From Acestrorhynchus altus (lineage: Eukaryota; Chordata; Actinopteri; Characiformes; Acestrorhynchidae): a stretch of DNA of 64,000 nucleotides. The notes under the pieces were generated by a model. It did not search any database. It was not told the origin of the DNA and saw nothing but the letters and a program-made list of their open reading frames with translations. The DNA is taken from contig CM067521.1 of assembly GCA_034509495.1 (NCBI GenBank), positions 16,398,704-16,462,703 on the forward strand. Reading direction: 5' to 3'. This document shows positions 55,916 through 64,000 of this stretch, piece by piece; the first letter of the stretch is position 1, and the number at the start of each line of letters is the position of its first letter. Both the position numbers and the translations under genes were made by a program.

Positions 55916-56056
55916 ATCAGCGGGCTGGATGACTAACATGACTGGCATAACCACACTAGTAGACCACCAAGAGCAAGATGGTTGACCAGCGTGACCAAGC
56001 TGGTTGAACAGCATGATGTCACTGTTTAACCAGCATGACCAAGCTAGTTGACCAAC
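55916..56056. repeat. Degenerate GGTCA/TGACC minisatellite, locus 4
   Basis: GGTTGACCAGCGTGACCAAGCTGGTTGAACAGCATGA (split here by small variants), then AACCAGCATGACCAAGCTAGTTGACCAACTG. This locus shows the type unit best: an approximately 22-bp GACCAGCATGACCAAGCTGGTT. Confidence 0.75.
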
Positions 56057-57384
56057 TGAACCTGCATACTGTTCTTCCAGTGTGTTGTCATATCGTAATA
56101 GTAATCAAGATGATGTCCATGACAACACTAATAAACCAGCATTCAGATTACAAGTATTCCCTGATGTTACAATCTTCTTACTCCAGCCGCAAAAACAGAA
56201 TACAGATCACCCATCCATATCCCTGCTAGGTGGGATGTGGTTGAGCAGCAAAATCAGCATGACTAGAGCATCTTAGGAGCCACTCTGAGATGATGGAATG
56301 ATCATAATGAAACCACACCTGCTCATTTTGCATTAAAAACATGTACCACTTTGATGAGGTTCAGCAGATGTTTTACCATGGAGGCAGGTGGGCAGTATCA
56401 TACTGCAGAGGGCCAGGCAGTGTAGACTGGAGACAAACTGATACTGTCTGCATGCAAGGATAAAAGAGGCTTACATCTGAAAGCTCCAGTGCCCTTTCTA
56501 GTTTGGCACTCGGTACCAAAGTCAGTGACTTGGCTGTGACTAAACACAGTTCTCTGCACATGTACGAAGCAAAGGGGAGCCGAATTGAAGTACCGAGTTG
56601 CCTCACAAGTTTCTTGCCACCATTGCAATAGGAGGGACCTCTCTGGTCACCATGCATCCTTGTTTGACGGTCCCATTTATGAGAACAATGTGCTACTATG
56701 AAGGTGTCTTCATAGTATAGTTAGTGCATCTAGTGTGATTGGTTAGTATGCTATTATTCATAACTTATCTGTTATGGGCAATCTGTGAAGTGTGATATTG
56801 CAGAAATATTATTAAACAAACAATATTATTCCTTATTTTTAAAAGTGAAATTAATTATGCTAATGTATAATAACATGAAATCCAGATTGTGCCTGTCAAT
56901 AGCGCCTCAAGAAGCCTAAAGGTATGTAATGCTTACATTTTAGAAATTTGAACTTTTCACCCCATTCAAACTACCCAGTACTTCTTAAAATCATAACATT
57001 GTTTGTGTTGGTGCTTTCTACCCTGTTATTCAAAATAACCCTGCAATCTGTTATGATTTTTCAGGCAAATAGCTGGAACCTGCCACTTATCACTATTACG
57101 CATCACAATTCTACCTAAATAATTACACAGTACCTATAAAACAGTCTAATACAATTTGTACCATATATTTATCCTCTTATTTCTGACCTGTTGTACATTT
57201 CAATGTAATCTACTTAGACTGTCTTGGAACTCATCATCAGGTTTCCCAAACGTAATTAGCTAGTACTTTGAAGCTTGGACCATACACTCATCTGGTTAAT
57301 ACATAGAGCTTAATGGACTTCTTGTTAACAATTGTGGTAACAACAACATTCATCTTCTTATTTGGAATGGATTTATCAGTCATA
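56057..57384. other. Unassigned DNA, complex at 56330-56690
   Basis: 56330-56690 is repeat-free, GC-richer and carries 94- and 76-codon minus frames that match nothing known. The rest is AT-rich and featureless. Confidence 0.4.
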
Positions 57385-57560
57385 CAGTGGACCATCTCTC
57401 AGTCCATTCTTGTTCACAGTCAGTCAGCAAGTGGCTGAGGTATGGCGGTAGGAGTTTCAGATCCGAGCATGGGCAACCATGCTGGATAGGTCAAAGGGTA
57501 GAGGCCACATGTATATAGATAGACCTTGCCCTGGGGTAAAATGGTTGGTATAGGGTTGGA
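57385..57560 (+). repeat. Possible retroelement relic
   Basis: GGCGGTAGGAGTTTCAGATCC, GGGCAACCATGCTGGATAGG and GTCAAAGGGTAGAGGCCACATG resemble sequence common in decayed fish LINEs (a GATAGGTCAAAGGGTAGAGGCC phrase). No reverse-transcriptase motif is visible. Confidence 0.35.
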
Positions 57561-58331
57561 GACCAGTCTGCAAAAAAAAACCTACACCAGAGAAACATTT
57601 TCTTCAGACCTCCTGGAGAGACACTCATGGGGCAACAGCTGAGCTACAAGAAGGCTACAACTACTCCTGGTTATTCCCTTGGGGAAGTGTGTCAAGATAA
57701 GGTCACCTGAGTTGATAAGTCAATAAGGACAGAAGTGTTTTGTATAGCTGGAAATGTTATTCATCGGCACCTAAATCAAATTATAGACAATCATTAGGAA
57801 ATCAGATGGTCAGGGAGTTGGCAATTACTGTTCACCTAACATAAATGAAGGCTTGTTTAGACATACAAGCAGTAAAACCTCACAAAAAGCCACCGTGCCC
57901 AATTGGCAGTCCTCCGGAATGTCCTTCACAAGGATACTGAAACAAGGCCTGAATTAGACTCCTAGTAGAATACACATGCCAGGTCCCTGGAGTGTTAAGC
58001 CAGCTTAATCGCTTCCTCCATTCAGTGGGAGAGATGATGTTACTTAGAGAAACCACTGCAGAGCCTTAATTATCCCATCACTTTCCCAATCTCACCACCT
58101 ACTCAATCACCACTCTCCATGTAAAACCCTTCTCCTGGTTTTCTTGCTGCTACAGTGCCCAGGGTGTGAGGTAATTTAAGATTTGGGGAACTTAGAGAAT
58201 TTGTCTGTTGGACCTTTAGTGTAAGTTTTCTTTTGCTTCTGAAATATCCTGAGACATTAGCCCCAATCCTGCAGGATACCAGCTGGGGAGAACTTGCTGT
58301 GTTGCAGCCTTTTTTGGGTTATTGCAATAAA
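57561..58331. other. Unassigned non-coding DNA
   Basis: No gene or confident repeat. Confidence 0.45.
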
Positions 58332-58540
58332 AATCACAATACTGTATAAAAAGATCACAGTACTGTGACTGCTATTACAGTAAAGACATCACAGTATTGT
58401 AACTGTTATTACAATAAACAATCACAGTACTGAAACTGTTGTTACAGTAAACACTCATAATATTGTAACTGTTGTTACAGTAAACAATCACACTACTGTA
58501 ACTGTTATAACAATAAAAATCACAGTACTTTTACTGTTTT
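58332..58540 (+). repeat. 33-bp tandem array of hairpin-forming units
   Basis: The marker ATCACAG or a variant begins units at 58354, 58388, 58421, 58454, 58487 and 58519, giving spacings of 34, 33, 33, 33 and 32 bp, with a degenerate unit from 58332. Each unit holds an inverted repeat of the form TACTGTAAC-TGTT-GTTACAGTA. The unit at 58388 has TATTGTAA with TTACAATA, so both arms changed together. No coding potential. Confidence 0.9.
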
Positions 58541-59040
58541 CAGAGTACGAGGGTTCTGCATTATATTAAAATATAATATTAGAGTTCTTTATGGGGAATT
58601 TCTACTTCCATTTTAAAGTAAATTAATAACTAAAAATTATATACTGTAAAATGATTCTTGTGACAACAAATTGATTTACTGTAGCATTTTCAGCATTATA
58701 AAACATTTTTTGAAAATATATAGAAACTAAATAAATTAGTAAAACTTTTGGATCCATTCCAAGAACAAATCGAGTGATGAACTTTACCAAATGGAGCTGA
58801 CGTTAGCTTCGCACAGCAGCACAGATATATGCACACACATCCACTGACGTTACTAAACTAAACTGATCTAAATGTCATTATAAATAGATCAATGTTATGA
58901 ACACAAGGTGTGTGTGTGTGTGTGTGTGTGTAACGTCTCTCTCTCAGTGTAGCTGTTAGCTAACAAATCGACAGCAGAGCTGAAAAAACACCAGCTTCAC
59001 ATCATTATTACTATCTTCTCTATAAATTCAAGAAATTATG
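58541..59040. other. Unassigned DNA with short (GT)n
   Basis: (GT)n at 58908-58931. Neighbouring phrases TGACGTTAGC, TGACGTTAC and GTTAGCTAAC are typical of fish dispersed repeats but not assignable. Confidence 0.45.
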
Positions 59041-59200
59041 CTTTTAGTGTCATTCACCCCTGCCCTCCATGTTTTAGTTTTAACACAACCCATGCAAATC
59101 TGAAGGGTTAATGAGCTGATCAGAAAGATATAATACATGCAGGGTAGGGGTGCCTCCAGGACCAGGGTTTAGAAACAATGATCTACAATAAGATGCTGTA
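59041..59200 (-). repeat. Common fish dispersed repeat (CTCCTGGA type), inverted
   Basis: GGGTTAATGAGCTGATC, TGCAGGGTAGGGGTGCCTCCAGGACCAGGGTTTAGAAAC (with variants) is the reverse of the fish repeat that opens with AACCCTGGTCCTGGAG. Partner of 37003-37160. Confidence 0.65.
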
Positions 59201-60850
59201 TATAGGTTCTACAGTAATCATTTGTTATTACAAATTGTACAGTAGTGTTGTCTTCTGCTGGCAAATTGTTTATTCTTTAGAAATAGTAGCGGAGATTCTA
59301 AGAGGTAGAGGTGAGGGTTTATTGTTATGTGCTGGTCTCTTTCTATATCAGGTCTGACAGAATGTCTCAAACAGAACATTTAAATAGTCTTCAAGCCCCC
59401 TCCTTTCCTGTTCTCAAGACCAAATGTTTTGTGGAGATCCTGGGAACAGAGACGAAGATGTGGATTTCTGAGGTATCAAAAAGTTGGGGTTACTGTGAAT
59501 GAGGGCATTCATCGACTTAGAACAATTCAAGAGACAAAAGTTGTCTGTTTAAAGTTTAAAAAGATAAGAAGAAAATAAAGAAATATTAAACAAAAGAAAA
59601 CAACAATAATAATTAATAATAGAAACGCTGTGAAAAATATATAAATCTGTTAGTGTAGTAAATAGATAATAAGTACTGTTAATATTGTTGTAAAGTCAAT
59701 TCCTCACATAAAATTATGCAAAGTATGACAGTAAAGTTGTGTGCAGTGCATGCAACTGCACTGAGCATTATTGCAACAGAAGAGCAGCAATATGTATGTT
59801 GATACTGTTTGCTTATCAAACACACCAAAACTTGCCATTATATTTTAAAAATTGCACCTAGTTTCCACACATTTTACAACCACACAGAGCCTCACAGACT
59901 TCAAGCAAGTCATGCAGTGCCAAAAAGAAGTGCACCATGTTACAATGTGGCAAGAACACAAAGTTAAATGGTGCAGCCCAAATTGAAGTGATAAGAGCTT
60001 TTAACAGCTTTCAGTGGGGTGATGTATTCAGGAAACCACGGTCTCAACTGTTTTTCTCTCATTCCTGTCACATGGCCTCTGCCGTGACATTGTTATCAGC
60101 CATCAGAATAATTTTCGAGGATTACAGCATCTTGAAAATCTAGTTTATTTGCTCATTTGATTCTTCAAAGCTTCACAAAAAAATAAGCCTAAAATTGTAT
60201 TTACATTTATTGTATGTCATGCTTTTCTTGTAATGTATTTCATAACTGGGCCATTAGGAAAACAACTCAGAGGGTGAGCTTCTTTCCTCTTTTGACTTCC
60301 TCTTTTACTGCAGTGGAAAAGTACTGAGGCACTGAGTCAAACAGTGGATCACTCAATCTGTGAATATTGTTGTCTGAGACAAGCTTCATCTACAACTCAT
60401 TTGATTAATGGCACATTGTCTCGTTCTGTTTGTTGCTGCTATCTATTTGTTTATGATGAGGACTAGTTCATGTTGTGTCATATTTATTGCCAACCTCCAC
60501 AGTGAGCCAACTCATCCACAACTGGGTTAAAAGCTACATTTCTAAGAAATGATAGGAAACTGCCAGAAATGTCACATTTACACTCAACACAGGTTTTCTG
60601 GATGAATTCTTAGAAAAAGCATAATGTTATGATGGACCAGTTCTCTTAGTGTTTCCAGTTCAGAGTGAAACATAGTTTGAATTCCCAGAAGTGTTGAGTG
60701 AAAATCAAACAAGTATCACTTTGAGTGTGCTTAGAGATGCCTTCAAAGAGCATCTAACAATATATATTAGAACTTTTATTCCATGTACAGTGGTACAGTG
60801 CTATTTGTTGTTGCAAATTTGACTTAAAAAGACTTTGACTTAAAAATCTG
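59201..60850. other. Unassigned DNA with two complex blocks
   Basis: 59890-60150 and 60230-60520 are repeat-free and more complex than the AT-rich sequence around them. The first includes GCCGTGACATTGTTATCAGCC, with a GATA-type core. No coding evidence. Confidence 0.35.
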
Positions 60851-61545
60851 ATTTTCCAACAAATATATGAGAAGAGTCAAATCAAACAAATGACACAAAC
60901 ATATCCCACTCTGTTATTTATTTATTGAGGAAAATCAATATCAGAACCAATATCAAATATATGCATATAAGCAAATCAACTTTGCTTTCAGTATCTGATG
61001 TGATCACTGTGCAGCAATGATAGGACTTGGCCATTTCATTAACTTTAAACATTCTTTGGTTGAATGATTGTGTGCTTAGGGTTGTTGCCTTGCTGCATTG
61101 ACCCCCATTTTCTTGTTATTCAGCTTACAAACAGATGTCCTGACATTTTCCTATAGAATTTGCTGGTATAATTCAGAATTCATTGTTCCATAAATGATGG
61201 AAGACATCTAGGCCCAGATGTAGCAAAACAGGCCTAAACCATGACACTGTTTTACAGATGAGGTCAGGTTTTTTATGCTGAAATGCAGTGTTGTCCTTTC
61301 TCCAAACATAACACTTCTCATTTTGATCTCACCTTTCCACAGGACATGTGCCAATAGCCTTCTGGCTTGTCCATGTGAGCTTAACGAACTGTAGACAGGC
61401 AGCAATATTCAATGTTAGAAAGCAACAGCTTTCTCTTTGCAACCCTGCCATGCACACCATTGTTGTTCCGTGTTCTAATGGAAGACATTAACATTAGCTG
61501 TATTGGGTACCTTTGTGACCTTACAGACTATTACTTACCTTAACG
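60851..61545 (-). mobile_element. Tc1-like transposon relic (Tc1-2), second copy
   Basis: The plus strand shows the element's subterminal repeat (TTATTTATTTATTGAGGAAAATC, about 60914-60937), then TTTGCTTTCAGTATCTGATGTG, GTGTGCTTAGGGTTGTTGCC, GTCCTGACATTTTCCTATAGAA and TTTGCAACCCTGCCATGCACACC. The transposase gene reads on the minus strand and is full of lesions. It is cut off at about 61545, so the N-terminal coding part and second end are missing. It is the same family as the interrupted copy at 7382-8660. Confidence 0.82.
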
Positions 61546-61875
61546 CTGCTCATGTCCAACTGTGTTCTAGTTAGTACACATGTTAGTGCAGGTCCAGGCT
61601 TGCAATGGTGTGAACTGTATGAAAATATTAAGCAATTAGCATCTCTGTGCTCTGTGGGGTGTATAAAAATTCTGAGCTGGCCCAGCTGACTGTGATTTTG
61701 GATAAACAGGAAAACATTTGAGTGCAGTTCAACCAAAATATTCTGACTGATCACCTTCATTGAATGAGAAGTATCTTAGTCTTGTTGTTGGTGGTGTCTT
61801 CCAGCATGACCGAGCCTCCTTCAATCTCAATCCAAATTTAACACCTATGTGAGGTTTCAGAGTAATATTTTAGAT
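61546..61875. other. Unassigned non-coding DNA
   Basis: No gene or repeat identified. Confidence 0.45.
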
Positions 61876-61908
<33 letters not shown>

Positions 61909-61910
61909 TA
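61876..61910 (+). repeat. (CAC)n(CAT)n microsatellite
   Basis: A few CAC/ACC units followed by about six CAT units. Confidence 0.95.
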
Positions 61911-63138
61911 ACAACACCAACTGAGGGAATATCATCTGTATGAATGGTGCACAGTCCTCTCCAGTTCAATTTCAAAATTTTATAGAGCACTTTCTGTTAG
62001 ATAGGCATAGAAAGGCATAGTCAGCCTGCAGGGGAAGCAGGTCAATGAGCTGCCAATCGACTGGACTTGTTGATAAACACTGGAAAAAGATACTTGACAA
62101 AATGTGAGCAGGTATGCAAATAAATATCCTTTGCATGTTTACTTGCACTTGAGGAGAGAGGAGAGTGGGGAGAGACTAAACAGCAGTTAGTTCAGCCAAT
62201 ATGTCACTTATTATATATAAACCAAAAGCTATAAATCCCTGCAAAATTAAATACTGCAGGATGTAGCAAACCAGAGCTCATGTAATATTATCTCATTTCA
62301 TGGAAAGTGACAAATTCTTGCAACATCATTGAACAGTCATTTGTATAATATCAGTGTCAGAAAAAAGACCCAGAAACCTCATCCCCTAAATCTATGATCA
62401 GATGTTTGAGTGTTTATGGCATTCGCCTTTATCTACATCACAGCTGCTATTCTATTCATGAGTCACTATCAGAGTTTCTGCAGGAGATCTTTCCTCATCT
62501 GTTGTCCAATATCCAAAGCAAGATCTCATCTGTTAAGCATGATGATGGGGGTGTTTTGACATCTGATTTTTTTGATTGTCTTAGAGGTGGAGTTTTTTCT
62601 GTTGCTCACCATCCGTACCCTTCAAAACACATTTAATCATTAAAGGTCTGTACTCTGAGTTCCTTCTGTCAGTTTGCTTTTCTCAGTAAGAGCTTGATCC
62701 TCCACCTCCTTTGAGACCCACAGTGTTGAGTTGCCTACTTACAGTGGAAGGATGGACACAAACACCTGTGGATTTTCTCAGATCTGAGGCAGAATTGGAG
62801 CTTGGTTTTCTTCTAAAGAAAGGTTTAAGAACTGTTAATCTGATGATGGCTGGCCTTGAAGGCCCAATTATTTTCTATATGAATGATTATATTCTTTCTG
62901 CAGGTGGATAAAAAAATGAAAACCCTAAATAGCAGTTTTGACAGGAAATAGAAATAAATGAATTGTGTTGTCAATTGTGCACAGACTATATACAGTTTGG
63001 TTAGTATGTAATCTGTAAATTCAGCATGATTTAACTGAATAGAAGATTAGATTGGTAAATAAGTAATGGGAGTGAATGACCTGATGCTTAGAAAAGCATA
63101 ATACCAACTTTATTCAGCAAAATGCTGGCAACATATCA
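61911..63138. other. Unassigned non-coding DNA
   Basis: No gene seen. 62500-62880 contains phrases (AGCATGATGATGGGGGTG; GTGGAAGGATGGACACAAACACC) that could come from an old DNA transposon, but no motif is firm enough to call. Confidence 0.4.
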
Positions 63139-63472
63139 TCCATCCATCCATCCATTTTCTGAACCGCTTATTCCTGAATAGGGTCACGGGTGAGCCGGTG
63201 CCCAGCCAGCAACTCTGAGCGCAAGGGTGGGAAACAACCCTAGACAGGGTGCTAATCCATCATAGGGCACACACATGCAGAGTCACCAATTCACCTATCA
63301 TGCATGTCTTTGGACTGTGGGTGAAACCGGAGTACCCGAAGGAAACCCACGCAAACACGGGGAGAACATGCAAACTCCACACAGAAACTTCCCAGGGATC
63401 GAATCCAGGTCCTTCTTGCTGTGAGGCAACAGCGCTATCCACTGCGCTACCATGTCACCCAGCAACATATCA
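63128..63472. repeat. 11-bp target-site duplication around SINE-2
   Basis: GCAACATATCA occurs at 63128-63138 and 63462-63472, immediately outside the SINE. This fixes both ends of the insertion. Confidence 0.88.
63139..63461 (-). mobile_element. tRNA-derived SINE (SINE-2), complete
   Basis: The reverse complement starts with a tRNA-like head: a perfect A box TAGCGCAGTGG (plus-strand 63439-63449) and a B box GGATTCGATCCC (plus-strand 63395-63406). It continues with GTTTGCATGTTCTCCCCGTG, GGGTTTCCTTCGGGTACTCCGG, GACCCTATTCAGGAATAAGCGG and a (GGAT)n tail at plus-strand 63139-63153. With intact promoter boxes, a tail and a perfect target duplication it is the youngest-looking retroelement in the window. 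Related fragments: 18101, 23871, 40297 and 47386. Confidence 0.92.
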
Positions 63473-64000
63473 GTGAACTGTTTAAGATTTGAGCAACCAA
63501 GAGCATTTTAAACAATGTCTCATACAGTGACTTATTATGATTTAAAGAATTATAAGGACAGTACATTATGCACAGTACATTGGCTTTTATGACATTTATC
63601 TGAAGCTCTTTCAAGCCATCATAGTGTTTGTAGTCTTACCCAAGAACTGATTACTGATGTAATGTGGTGTAATGGGATTTAGACCTCAATCTGTCATGAG
63701 GAAAACAATGTCATTACATTATTACTTACTCCACTACACCAACCAGGAGTGTAGATGTTTGTGGGAGAATTTACAGAAACTCCTGCTAAAGTAAAAACTC
63801 CTTTAAACAAGGCTTTAAAGCCAGGATACATTTAGAAGCCTTTATTAATGCCTTTCAGTAGTTAACTAAATTCAACTAGCCTTAAAAAGTCTTACCGTAA
63901 CTGAGAACAAAAAGAGTCTGGGTCTTGGCCTTATCATTTGCACCTCAATCTCTAAACAAAGATTAAAAATGTATTTTTATGAGTGCAGACCAAACCTTGC
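63473..64000. other. Unassigned non-coding DNA
   Basis: No gene or repeat recognised up to the end of the window. Confidence 0.5.

Noticed and set aside
58332..58540. CRISPR-like array of about 33-bp repeats
   Set aside because: The units are contiguous tandem copies without spacers, and the context is a vertebrate genome full of Tc1 elements and SINEs. It is a minisatellite.
59937..60143. Zinc-finger (THAP-like) transposase exon
   Set aside because: A few Cys residues looked suggestive, but the required spacing and the downstream conserved residues are absent.
63395..63461. tRNA gene on the minus strand
   Set aside because: Both internal promoter boxes are good, but the sequence runs on into a 320-bp body with a (GGAT)n tail and target duplications, which makes it a SINE.

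Overview
This window looks like non-coding DNA from a teleost fish, either intergenic or inside a very large intron. The evidence is base-level: it is AT-rich, dense in (AC)n and other microsatellites, and full of Tc1/mariner relics, TA-flanked MITEs, tRNA-derived SINEs and LINE 3' tails of kinds I know from fish genomes. The exact fish group cannot be read from the sequence. No host protein-coding gene, rRNA or functional tRNA could be supported. The longest open frame, 187 codons at 2562-3125 on the minus strand, matches no family I know.

Layout. 1-6270: mostly unassigned DNA with three fragments of a short Tc1-derived element (family A), a 263-bp-period tandem duplication (4253-4680) and a GC-richer block (2540-3180). 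6273-8660: a nested stack of two decayed Tc1 elements invaded by a short retroelement with a 17-bp target duplication and by two retroelement 3' tails. 9-17 kb: more Tc1 relics, a (T)GGTCA-type minisatellite, a G-rich minisatellite (14561-15150) and a Tc1 copy split by (AC)n (15500-16790). 17-21 kb: a block with a striking inverted repeat (17114-17205), a SINE-like repeat and an 86-bp higher-order minisatellite (about 20028-20650). 22.5-29 kb: compound microsatellites, a local duplication (23481-23752 and 25312-25570), MITEs, family A copies and two SINEs. 29-37 kb: mostly unassigned DNA with regulatory-looking blocks. 37-41 kb: a complete 370-bp MITE and a LINE reverse-transcriptase relic. 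41-55 kb: a palindromic (ATT)/(AAT) tract, telomere-like GGGTTA runs, two Tc1 relics, SINEs, and unassigned blocks. 55-64 kb: microsatellites, a 33-bp tandem array whose units fold as hairpins (58354-58518), another Tc1 relic and a SINE with an 11-bp target duplication (63128-63472).

No genes act together here. The information lies in the transposon stratigraphy, the tandem-repeat structures and several unassigned stretches that could be conserved regulatory DNA. That last possibility cannot be tested without alignment to other fish genomes. No element name was confirmed by a database search; family assignments rest on recognised transposase motifs, inverted ends, tRNA-like promoter boxes and comparison among copies within this window.
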